From Arachidicoccus ginsenosidivorans (lineage in GTDB: Bacteria > Bacteroidota > Bacteroidia > Chitinophagales > Chitinophagaceae), in NCBI RefSeq assembly GCF_007971385.1, contig NZ_CP042434.1, positions 3,534,001-3,598,000 on the forward strand: a DNA stretch of 64,000 bases, written 5' to 3'. Under the pieces are notes generated by a model. It had not been told where the DNA came from and did no database searches. It saw only the letters and a list, made by a program, of their open reading frames with translations. The position numbers were made by a program, and so were the translations under genes. Positions within the stretch are counted from its first letter, which is position 1. Every line of letters starts with the position of its first letter. Shown here in pieces: positions 55,611-64,000 of this stretch.

Positions 55611-56297
55611 ATGTATACAGGAAAATTCATAACAAAAAAACTTCCCTTACTCTTTACCGCCTCAGCGCTGCTTACCTTACTGAGTTTTGTCGCCTTGTCG
55701 GTTCAAGAAAAAAAAGTCATCGTCTGCTTTGGCGATTCCATAACCCATGGTGCGCAGGTGGATGGAAAAAGCTGGGTGTGGTATCTGCAACAAGATCAGC
55801 AAAATACACCTTATACTTATATAAATGCGGGCAGAAGTGGCCGCAAAACAGCTGATAAAAAAGAACTGCTACCTGTGCTGGAAAAATATTCAAGCGCCGA
55901 TATGTTCGTATTTTTCTTAGGTGTCAATGATCTGAAAAATGGCAATGATGCGATGGTGGCCAGCTGTATTCGCAATATGCAGTGGATGATTGATCAGGTC
56001 AGGGCAATAGCACCAAAGGCAAAAATTCTTTTATTATCCCCTTCAGATATCAATACTAAGATTATGAGTGAGATCAATAAGGGGAAACTTTACAATGAAA
56101 ATACCCGCAAAAGCTTAAAAAAACTGCAAGCAGCCTACGAGCAACTGGCCAGAAAAAATCACTGTGGATTTTTATCCTTATTACATGTGGTGCCCAGATT
56201 GGCATATGCGGATGGATTACATCCGAATGCCAAAGGACAACAGGCATTATATAAAGCAATTGGTAAAAAGATTATCAGCTATGACAAAGGGAAATAA
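55611..56297 (+). CDS. SGNH/GDSL-family hydrolase (putative carbohydrate esterase)
   Basis: A 228-aa exported esterase from ATG 55611; the longer frame from 55542 runs inside the preceding gene. The hydrophobic LLFTASALLTLLSFVALS is the export signal. SGNH blocks: VCFGDSITHGAQVDGKSWV (Ser), NAGRSGRKT, FFLGVNDLKNG (Asn) and DGLHPNAKG (Asp, His). It resembles the TesA/arylesterase branch rather than CE12, so it may remove a different acyl group from pectin. Its stop overlaps the next gene by 17 bp. Confidence 0.88.
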   Translation: MYTGKFITKKLPLLFTASALLTLLSFVALSVQEKKVIVCFGDSITHGAQVDGKSWVWYLQQDQQNTPYTYINAGRSGRKTADKKELLPVLEKYSSADMFVFFLGVNDLKNGNDAMVASCIRNMQWMIDQVRAIAPKAKILLLSPSDINTKIMSEINKGKLYNENTRKSLKKLQAAYEQLARKNHCGFLSLLHVVPRLAYADGLHPNAKGQQALYKAIGKKIISYDKGK

Positions 56298-57348
56298 AAA
56301 CAGCTTTATTGGAAGCAGGCCTAGACGTTTGATAGGCGGAAGCTATAAATGGAGTTTACTTTTGGCAGGACTCCTTATCTCGGGTATTGGCAGCCTGCTG
56401 GCCCGACCAGTCATTCCCAAAATGGTAAAGATACAAAAGGTACAAGATGCCGATACGCTGACAGTTGCCAAGGACGGTACTGGGGACTATACCAGTATCC
56501 AAAAGGCGATAGAAAATACCAAGGCCTATCCAGCGGATCGTATCGTGATTTTTATAAAAAAAGGAATTTATAATGAACAAGTTAGGATCCCCGCCTGGAA
56601 CCCGGACATCAGTTTGATTGGAGAGAATAGGGAGCAGACGGTGATAGCCTATGGCAGTTATTTTGGACAGGTAAACAAGGGCAGGAACAGTACCTTTTAT
56701 ACAGCTACTTTAAGTGTGGAAGCAACCGGGGTTGTACTTAAGCACCTGACCATAGAAAATACAGCTGGAGCTGTGGGGCAGGCGATTGCCTTATCTGTTT
56801 CCCAGGATCAGTGTCTGGTGGAGGATTGTAATATTCAGGGCAATCAGGACACTTTTTTTGCCACTGGTCCCAATACACATGTATGGCTTAAAAACTGCCT
56901 GATCAGCGGGACGACTGACTTTCTATTTGGAGATGCTACGGTACTAGTCAGCCACTCAAGTATTCTATGCAAAGCTGATTCATATATTGTAGCTGCTTCC
57001 ACCATTAAAGATCAACCCTTTGGTTTTGTTTTAGATCATTGTACACTGCTGGCGGCTACAGGGGTAAAGCAGGTCTTTTTAGGCAGACCCTGGCGTGCCT
57101 TTGCCAGGACGGTCTATCTAAATACGACCATGGGAGATTTTATACGACCTGTGGGCTGGGATAACTGGCGCAGCAAGGCCAATGAAGCCACCGCCTATTA
57201 TGCAGAATATAACAGCCATATAAATGGGGGAAGTTCAAAAGCGGTCACAGGCCAGCGAGCCAGTTGGTCCCATCAGCTAAGTGATCAGGAGGCCCAAAAA
57301 TATACACCGGAAAATATACTGGGCCCATGGATAAACCGGTTTTTATGA
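56281..57348 (+). CDS. Pectin methylesterase (CE8)
   Basis: From ATG 56281 the protein is 355 aa. A basic N-terminus plus WSLLLAGLLISGIGSLLA acts as signal or anchor. CE8 landmarks: GTGDYTSIQKAIENTK, GIYNEQVRIP, VGQAIALSV (Gln), GNQDTFFAT (acid/base Asp), GTTDFLFGDA (nucleophile Asp) and LGRPWRAFARTVYL (Arg, Trp). These are closer to the classical consensus than in the paralogue at 44460. The gene overlaps the SGNH esterase by 17 bp and ends the unit that began at 53129. Confidence 0.94.
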   Translation: MTKGNKNSFIGSRPRRLIGGSYKWSLLLAGLLISGIGSLLARPVIPKMVKIQKVQDADTLTVAKDGTGDYTSIQKAIENTKAYPADRIVIFIKKGIYNEQVRIPAWNPDISLIGENREQTVIAYGSYFGQVNKGRNSTFYTATLSVEATGVVLKHLTIENTAGAVGQAIALSVSQDQCLVEDCNIQGNQDTFFATGPNTHVWLKNCLISGTTDFLFGDATVLVSHSSILCKADSYIVAASTIKDQPFGFVLDHCTLLAATGVKQVFLGRPWRAFARTVYLNTTMGDFIRPVGWDNWRSKANEATAYYAEYNSHINGGSSKAVTGQRASWSHQLSDQEAQKYTPENILGPWINRFL

Positions 57349-57690
57349 TAGGCTAAAGATAGCATGAAGGGTTATCATCAGTAGGTTTGATATGCCTATT
57401 AATTGAAACCTCTGTTGATAACGTTTCCGGGAACCATTGCGTAAATAAATAGGTAGTTATCAGGCTGCATTGTCTGTTGAATAATTAGCTTTGGAATGGC
57501 CCTTTAAGGCCATCATAGCAGTAGCTGCAGTACAAACTGTCATCGCCCTACATTTGATACGGCCTGGCATAAATGCATTATTGGAATGAATTGAATCATC
57601 TTTTAAATATACAATTAACACACTTACTGGATTTATGAATTTTTTGAATTGGAAATAACATTGATTAACCACCTACAAAACCATTATTTC
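57349..57690. other. Control region upstream of the second pectin susC
   Basis: A 342-bp spacer. It contains operator 4 (57417-57440) followed by GTAAATAAAT. No consensus -7 box, terminator or small ORF was recognised in the remainder. Confidence 0.45.
57417..57440. promoter_or_regulatory. LacI-type operator 4
   Basis: Left half GATAACGTTTCC and right half GGGAACCATTGC, followed by GTAAATAAAT. The centre TTCC/GGGAA and the outer ATTGCGTAA match the other sites. It lies 250 bp upstream of the susC-type gene at 57691. Confidence 0.65.
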
Positions 57691-60635
57691 ATGCGTCATT
57701 TTTTAATTGCTTTTTGTCTACTCTTTGGCTGTCTGCCGGCATTTGCTTTCCAGCAGCCGATTCAGGGGAAGGTGACAGATAGTGCCGATGGCAACCCACT
57801 TGCCGGCGTTTCTGTCATTATTGTCGGTACCAAAACGGGTACCACGACCGATATTAACGGGCATTTTAGTTTACCGGTATCCGCTGCCAAAGAAGGAACG
57901 GAGCTGGAATTTTCATTTGTTGGCTATAACAGCCTTAGAAAATCCATATCCGGGCAGGGACCAGTTATGGTACAGTTGAGTGCTACCTCTGGGGAGAACA
58001 GCGACGTCATTGTCGTAGGATATGGTACGCAGAAAAAATCCGATTTGACCGGCTCTGTGGTCTCTGTCAAGGCAGATGAGATTACCAAGGTCGCCTCTAC
58101 CAATGTAATGGAATCCATTCAAGGTAAAGTGCCAGGATTAGATATTACCTCAGGCAATGGCTCTGCAAATTCAGCCCCAAGTGTCCTGCTTCGCGGCCAC
58201 CGCTCCATTGCCGGTAGCAACGGGCCGCTGTATATTATTGATGGAGCCATTAATGATCATGTTGAGGACCTGAATCCAAATGATGTGGCTTCCATGGAAA
58301 TCTTAAAAGATGCCTCCGCTACAGCCATTTATGGTTCCAGAGGTGCCAACGGGGTAATTATCATCACCACCAAAAAAGGACAAACCGGTGCACCTAAGGT
58401 CTCTGCTAGTGTGTACGGCTCTTCCATTCATGATGCGGGTTATCCGCATTATATGACCGGGCCAGAGTATGTGGCCTTTATGCGGGAAAGCTACCGGACA
58501 ACCGGTAAATGGAGTAGTCCTGAAGATGATAGTAAAATCTTCAATGCCAGTGAACTGGCAGCCATTGCCTCCGGTACCTGGACTGACTACAGAGATCTAT
58601 TAATCCATAATGGCAATGAACAAAATTATAAAATTAGCGTGAGTGGCGGTTCCGATAAGACAAAAGCCTATTTTTCTGCCGGATATAACCGTACCAAAGG
58701 CCTTTTTAAATTTGATCAGAATGAGAAGTTTACAGCACGCTTAAATATCGAGCATACCATCAGTAAAGTGTTTAAAGCCGGCCTTAATAGTCAGTTGACT
58801 TATTATAAGATCAGTACAGAAAGCGATCCGCTCAATGCAGCCAATAAGATATCCCCTCTGGGCGCTGCCTTTGATTCTACAGGTACTGTGATCAATTATC
58901 CCAATAATGGTTCCCAGATCAGTCCTTTGGTAAATGAATACATCGCTAATAATTATGCGGACAATACCAATACGACCCGCGTGCTGACTACTGGCTATAT
59001 ACAGATCACTCCATTTCAGGACCTGACACTGCGCTCAAATATCTCTGTGGGACTTAGTAATTCCAGAGAAGGTATTTTTAATGGCAGGTATTCAATTGCC
59101 AGATCAGGCTCTGATCCCAGATCTCAATATAATACCTCCAGATCCACCAATTTATTATGGGAAAATATACTGACCTACGACCACACCTGGGCACTTCATC
59201 ACCTGACCTTTACGGGCGTCACCAGTTATCAGACCAATCAAAGTGATAACGGCGCCGAACAGGGCGATGGTCAGTTGATTCCTGCACAGTCCTATTATGG
59301 CCTGGGCAATGCCACTAGCGGTTTGATCGCATCTACCGGTTATGAAGAGTCAAAACTGGTTTCATTTACTGGAAGGATCAATTATAGCTTTAATAACAAG
59401 TATTTATTAACGCTTACCGGCCGCTCAGACGGTTCCTCTAAATTAGCCGCAGGCAATAAATGGGCATTTTTTCCTTCCGTTGCTGCAGGCTGGCGTATTA
59501 GTCAGGAGAATTTCATGAAAAATGTAACTGCTATCAGTGATTTAAAACTGAGAGCCAGTTATGGTATTACCGGTAATGATCCGTTGGGGCTTATGCTACC
59601 CAGAGCTTACTAACCAATATTTCATTTGCCTACGGGGATCAGTCGGCACCTGGCTATACGTTTAGCTCCCAAATCGGGAACAGCGCTTTAAAATGGGAGC
59701 TTTCAGGGACTAAAAATATCGGACTGGATTTTGGCCTGCTTAAAAACAGAATCTCCGGTTCGATTGACTGGTATGACACCCGAACCAAAGATCTGTTACT
59801 GCCAAGGCTTTTACCTTCTTCTACAGGCGTAAGTTCTGTTATCCAAAATATCGGTAAAACCCGCAATACAGGTATTGAAATTGCATTGAATACCCGTAAT
59901 ATTGAATCGGCAAACTTTAAATGGAGCTCAGCCATTACTTTTACCCATAATAAAGAAAGTATTGAACAACTGGCGACGGGTGGACAGGATGATATAGCAG
60001 ATGGCTGGTTCATTGGTTATCCGGTATCCGTATTCTTTGATTACCAGAAAATAGGCATCTGGCAGACGGATGAGGCTGACCAGGCCGCTAAGTACGGGGA
60101 AGTACCTGGTGAAATAAAAATAAAGGACCAGGATGGAGACGGCAAAATCACGACCAGTGACCGTGTTGTGGTGGGCACCGCAGCGCCAAAATGGAGCGGT
60201 GGCTTTTCAAACACATTTACCTATAAAGGGTTTGATCTGAATTTTTATTTATTTGCCCGTGTAGGCCAGATGATTAATGCCAATTACCTGCGTTTTAAAT
60301 CGGGTACCACAGAGAATCAGGCGCTCCATGATTACTGGACACCTGAAAATTCAACCAATGCTTTTCCTAGACCAAATGCAGCAGGTGGCGTGCAATATTT
60401 GAGCACCTTGCAATATGTATCTGGCTCCTTTTTAAAATTAAGGAATGTAACACTGGGCTATACGTTGCCTGAGGCACTGATGAGCCGCTTTAAGATGAGT
60501 AGCATCCGGTTATATGTCTCAGCGGTGAATCCGTTAACCCTGTCTCACACCAAGGACTATGATCCTGAAAGGGGCGGCTCGGAAAACTTCCCGATGACCA
60601 AATCCTTTTTAATTGGTGCAAACATTGATCTGTAA
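57691..60635 (+). pseudogene. SusC/RagA-family TonB-dependent receptor (second pectin pair), frame broken by one base
   Basis: A complete ~981-aa SusC-like receptor once one G is restored at G4 (59586-59589), which gives PLGAYATQSLLTNISFAYG. Order: signal peptide (FLIAFCLLFGCLPAFAF), carboxypeptidase-like domain (GKVTDSADGNPLAGVSVII), plug with DVIVVGYGTQKKSDLTGSV and SATAIYGSRGANGVIIITTK, barrel ending GANIDL. As written the pieces end at 59613 and resume after it. The start at 57691 is chosen because the signal peptide begins there. A SusD gene follows after 20 bp. Confidence 0.9.
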
Positions 60636-60655
60636 TCCTTAAAACCCACGCAAAA

Positions 60656-62329
60656 ATGAAAACAAGTTATCCTAAAAAATATATTGTCGGGGCATTTGGT
60701 GTTGCTGTGATGGCGCTGGCCACTGTCTCTTGTAATAAAACGCTTCAAGAATACAATCCCGGCGGACTTACCGCAGAAGCCGTTTATTCGACTCCGGAAG
60801 GTTTTGAAACCCTGGTCAATGCGGCCTATTCCTATCAGAGATGGTGGTACGGTAAAGAAGAAGGCTACTGCCTTTCAGAAATGGGCACCGATATCTGGGA
60901 TGCGGGTCAAGCTGCGCCCGACCCCGGATTGACAGACTATAAGAACTTACAGGGTGCCGATAGTTATGTGGAAGGCCTCTGGGAGCATTTATATGCGGCT
61001 GTCAATGTCTGTAACTATGGTATCCAGCATATTGACGCCGCTGGTATGGATGCAGATACCAAAAAGATAAGAAATGCTGAACTACATTTTCTAAGGGCCT
61101 TTTACTATTGGCACATCGTAGAAACCTGGGGCGCTGCCCCGATGCCTACTGAGGCCACAGATGGTATTCAGACAACTGCTACCAAAACCTCGGTGGATGA
61201 TATCTACACACAGATTTTCGCTGATTTAAAAGCTGCGGTTGTAGATTTACCATCAACGACCACGGATTATGGTCGTGCGACCAAACCAGCTGCCCAGGCA
61301 TTTTTAGCCAGGATGGATATTACCAGAGGTAATTACCAGGATGCGCTCGATTTGGCAAACACCGTTATCAACGATTATAATTTTAAGTTGGTGACGAATT
61401 ATGCGGATCTCTGGCCGATGGATAAACAGGATGCCGCGGAATCCAATGAAGTAATTTATGCGGTAAACTATTCTACAGACCTGACTTTAAACGATCGTCA
61501 GGATGATATATTGTTCCCTGATGGACACAGCAGAGGGGGCAATAACGGTCACTTAGATTTCTTAATGAAATACGATGATCTGCCAGGTTTGCAACGTTCC
61601 ATTGAATATGGACGACCTTTTGTTCGCTTTATGCCGACTAAGTTCCTGATGAACCTTTATGACCTGAATAACGATAGCCGTTTTACTGGATCATTCCAGA
61701 CGGCCTGGCTTTGTAATAACCTGGCCTCTGCCCCCAGTGGTATGGGTATCGGTGATACAGCGGTCGTGGTGACCAATCAGGTCGTATCTGCCGGTGAACG
61801 CGCCCAGAAAAATTACCGGATTTATGATATCAATGATACTTATAAGTCAGACGGCCTAGTGAGTGATAACTTGCATTTTGTGCAGCTTAGCAAATTTATG
61901 GATCCCACCCGTTCCTCTGTTAATGAACAGGTGAGTGCCCGCGATGTATTCGTCATCCGTTTGCCGGAAATGTATCTTATTGCAGCAGAGGCTGAATTAA
62001 AATTGGGGAATGCGCAAAAAGCGGCCGATTATATTAATGTCGTTAGAGAAAGGGCTGCACTTCCAGGTAAGAAAGCTGCCATGGATATCGCTGCCAGTGA
62101 TGTAACCATTGATTTTATCCTGGATGAATATGCCAGGGAATTTGCCGGGGAGCAAATGCGCTGGTTTTTGCTGAAAAGAGAAGGAAAACTGGTTAGCCGT
62201 GTTAAGGCAGATAATCCCAATGCGGCGGTTAATATTCAGTCTTATCATACGTTGCGACCCATTCCGCAAAGTCAGCTGGATGCGGTGACCAATCCGGATG
62301 ATTTTAAGCAAAATGAAGGCTACCAATAA
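60656..62329 (+). CDS. SusD/RagB-family lipoprotein (second pectin pair)
   Basis: A 557-aa partner of the SusC at 57691. Lipoprotein signal AFGVAVMALATVSC is followed by NKTLQEYNPGGLTAEAVY. SusD landmarks: RNAELHFLRAFYYWHIVETWG, KPAAQAFLARMDITRGNY, FVIRLPEMYLIAAEAELKLG and DEYAREFAGEQMRWFLLKREG. The final LRPIPQSQLDAVTN is the typical C-terminus. Substrate is inferred to be a pectic oligosaccharide because GH28 genes flank the pair. Confidence 0.95.
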   Translation: MKTSYPKKYIVGAFGVAVMALATVSCNKTLQEYNPGGLTAEAVYSTPEGFETLVNAAYSYQRWWYGKEEGYCLSEMGTDIWDAGQAAPDPGLTDYKNLQGADSYVEGLWEHLYAAVNVCNYGIQHIDAAGMDADTKKIRNAELHFLRAFYYWHIVETWGAAPMPTEATDGIQTTATKTSVDDIYTQIFADLKAAVVDLPSTTTDYGRATKPAAQAFLARMDITRGNYQDALDLANTVINDYNFKLVTNYADLWPMDKQDAAESNEVIYAVNYSTDLTLNDRQDDILFPDGHSRGGNNGHLDFLMKYDDLPGLQRSIEYGRPFVRFMPTKFLMNLYDLNNDSRFTGSFQTAWLCNNLASAPSGMGIGDTAVVVTNQVVSAGERAQKNYRIYDINDTYKSDGLVSDNLHFVQLSKFMDPTRSSVNEQVSARDVFVIRLPEMYLIAAEAELKLGNAQKAADYINVVRERAALPGKKAAMDIAASDVTIDFILDEYAREFAGEQMRWFLLKREGKLVSRVKADNPNAAVNIQSYHTLRPIPQSQLDAVTNPDDFKQNEGYQ

Positions 62330-62387
62330 AAAATGTGGAGCAGCCCTATAGGATCAAGTACAAACATTATACACAAAAGTAAAAAGC

Positions 62388-64000
62388 ATGTCAGGGATTA
62401 AAAATAAACGCACAATAAATTTTAGATCAGCAAAGGCCTTGTTCAAAGGAGCAGTGGCAGCCAGTCTGGCAGCTGTTTTGGCATCAGGCCTAATCACTCC
62501 CTCTGCATTAAATGCGCAGGGAAGGCAAGGTCTTGAGCCACCTGCTACAGCGGAATCATTTAAGATTCCCGCAAATTTATTGGCGCTTGAAAAGCTTCAA
62601 TTACCAGCTTTTAAGGCGGATACGGTTTTTGTTGAAAAATTGGGCGGAAAACCCGATGGCATTACCTTAAATACGCAGCCTATCCAGATGGCCATTGATC
62701 AGCTGGCAGGTTCAGGTGGCGGTGTTGTTTTTATAGGACCAGGGCAGTGGTTAACAGGTCCCTTGGTTTTGAAGTCCAATATCAACCTGCATATTGCGGC
62801 CGGCGCTTTATTGCAGTTCTCAGGAGATTTTGATCAGTACCCCATGGTGACAACTAGTTATGAGGGCTTGCGCGCGGTGCGTTGTCAGGCGCCGATCTCG
62901 GCCAGCGGTGCCGCCCACATCGGTATTACAGGCAAAGGCATTATCGACGGGGCAGGGGATAGTTGGCGCATGGTTAAAAAAGACAAACTCACCGCCTCGC
63001 AATGGAAAGATCTGGTGGCTTCCGGTGGTGTGCTGGACGATAGGTCGCGCATTTGGTATCCTTCAGCGGCTTCGCTAAAAGGATCCCAAACCAAAGATGC
63101 GGGCGTATTTAAAGCAGGTAAGACAGCCGCAGACTATAAAGACATAAAAGATTATCTACGTCCCAACTTGCTGTCGCTGATTTCCTGTAAAGGTGTTCTT
63201 TTACAAGGCGTTACATTTCAAAACTCACCTGCCTGGTGCCTGCATCCATTGTTATGTCAACAGGTGATTATCCGGGATGTGTATGCAAAGAATCCCTGGT
63301 ATGCTCAAAATGGAGATGGATTGGATCTGGAATCCTGTAAGGATGTGCTGATTGAACACAGCAGTTTTGATGTAGGCGACGACGGTATTTGTATGAAATC
63401 AGGCAGGGATGAACAGGGTAGAAAGCGTGCGGCACCCACACAAAATGTCCTGATCCAATACTGCACTGTATACCATGCACATGGCGGTTTCGTTATCGGC
63501 TCTGAAATGTCCGGGGGTGTGAGAGACGTGGCGATTCGCCATTGCAGTTTTCTGGGTACAGATATAGGGCTACGCTTTAAAACGACTAGAGGCAGAGGAG
63601 GTGTTGTCGAGGATATTTATGCCTCCTGGATTAATATGCAAAATATCAAAGGGGATGCGATCCGCTTTAATATGTATTATGCTGCGAAAGATCCGGTTCC
63701 ATTAAATGGAGAACAAAGAGAAGTGCCTAAAGAGGTTATGGAACCGGTAACCCAGGCAACCCCGCAGTTTCGCCATTTTTATATCAGTAATATTAATTGT
63801 AACGGGGCGGATCATAGCTTGTTTTTCAGGGGGCTTCCGGAAATGGCTATTAAAGATATTCATTTAAGTAAGCTTACCATGCAGACCCAAAAAGGCATTG
63901 AACTTATCCAGGCAGATGGTATAGATATACAAAATATGAAAGGTATTATAACGGATACAAAAACCTCTTTTTTGACGCTTAGTAATACCAGAAATAGCCG
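62388..64000 (+). CDS. Glycoside hydrolase family 28, runs off the window end
   Basis: An open frame from ATG 62388 to the window edge with no stop (537 codons). The N-terminus has a signal (KALFKGAVAASLAAVLASG, cleavage near LNAQ). GH28 active-site blocks are QNGDGLDLESC, VGDDGICMKSGRDEQG, HAHGGFVIGSEMSGG and RFKTTRGRGG. It shares the insert ASGGVLDDRSRIWYPSAAS with the GH28 at 30839 (GGAVSNDGNMWWPS), so the two are paralogues of one subfamily, probably exo-acting. It follows its SusD by 58 bp and is likely co-transcribed with it. The true C-terminus lies beyond the window. Confidence 0.92.
   Translation, partial: MSGIKNKRTINFRSAKALFKGAVAASLAAVLASGLITPSALNAQGRQGLEPPATAESFKIPANLLALEKLQLPAFKADTVFVEKLGGKPDGITLNTQPIQMAIDQLAGSGGGVVFIGPGQWLTGPLVLKSNINLHIAAGALLQFSGDFDQYPMVTTSYEGLRAVRCQAPISASGAAHIGITGKGIIDGAGDSWRMVKKDKLTASQWKDLVASGGVLDDRSRIWYPSAASLKGSQTKDAGVFKAGKTAADYKDIKDYLRPNLLSLISCKGVLLQGVTFQNSPAWCLHPLLCQQVIIRDVYAKNPWYAQNGDGLDLESCKDVLIEHSSFDVGDDGICMKSGRDEQGRKRAAPTQNVLIQYCTVYHAHGGFVIGSEMSGGVRDVAIRHCSFLGTDIGLRFKTTRGRGGVVEDIYASWINMQNIKGDAIRFNMYYAAKDPVPLNGEQREVPKEVMEPVTQATPQFRHFYISNINCNGADHSLFFRGLPEMAIKDIHLSKLTMQTQKGIELIQADGIDIQNMKGIITDTKTSFLTLSNTRNS

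Noticed and set aside
25880..59589. Programmed -1 or +1 frameshifting at the broken genes
   Set aside because: No shared slippery heptamer or downstream pseudoknot is seen, the runs use different bases, and ychF, SusC and GH43 are not known to use recoding.
1..64000. tRNA, rRNA, CRISPR arrays, prophage
   Set aside because: Intergenic regions were read on both strands; none had cloverleaf-like folds, rRNA-like sequence, spaced direct repeats or phage genes.

Overview
The window looks like a chromosomal segment of a plant-polysaccharide-degrading Bacteroidota, probably a soil or plant-associated Chitinophagaceae-like bacterium (genus not determinable from sequence alone). Evidence is three SusC/SusD pairs, Bacteroidota-type promoters (TTTG about 20 nt upstream of TAnnTTTG), weak ribosome-binding sites, and many secreted carbohydrate-active enzymes with Sec or lipoprotein signals. 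No rRNA, tRNA or CRISPR array was seen.

Layout. (1) 1-6123: the end of a polysaccharide utilisation locus (PUL) with a SusC C-terminus, SusD, a thioredoxin-like lipoprotein and a GH116-like glycosidase. (2) 6160-9072: an IS200/IS605-type element carrying only tnpB, itself split by a 385-bp element with inverted repeats, next to an orphan HipA-like kinase. (3) 9526-11737: cdd, ispE and a bifunctional-nuclease-family gene. (4) 11990-18790: a seven-gene operon for import and non-phosphorylating breakdown of L-fucose (or a close 6-deoxyhexose), followed by a secreted DUF1080 protein. (5) 20050-23707: cmk and gcvP on the minus strand. (6) 24087-27340: a beta-barrel protein, a broken AlbA_2-type gene and IS debris. 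(7) 27345-28447: ychF. (8) 28823-64000: a large pectin island with sulfatase, five GH28 genes, two SusC/SusD pairs, a DUF5123-like surface protein, two CE12-type and two CE8 esterases, a third SGNH esterase, PL10, GH95, GH43 and one LacI-family regulator. An ISAzo13-family element sits at the 3' end of the first GH28 gene.

How it fits together. Secreted esterases (CE8, CE12, SGNH) remove methyl and acetyl groups. PL10 and the GH28 enzymes cut the galacturonan or rhamnogalacturonan backbone. GH43 and GH95 trim arabinose/xylose-type and fucose/galactose-type side chains. The SusC/SusD pairs import oligosaccharides. L-fucose released by GH95 could feed the FucP operon. Four LacI-type operator-like sequences (33992, 52842, 52954, 57417) share the half-site rCAATCG..../....CGATTGC followed by GTAA or GTAG, and sit before the PUL transcription units. 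They suggest that the single LacI regulator (51697-52737) controls the pectin island.

Quality caveat. Nine places, all in short homopolymers, lack exactly one base relative to the frame predicted from protein homology. They break or shorten the AlbA_2-type gene, ychF, the sulfatase, both complete SusC genes, GH43 (twice), a GH28 start and the GH95 signal peptide. This uniform one-base-short pattern looks more like sequencing error than gene decay, so most 'pseudogenes' listed here are probably functional in the organism.
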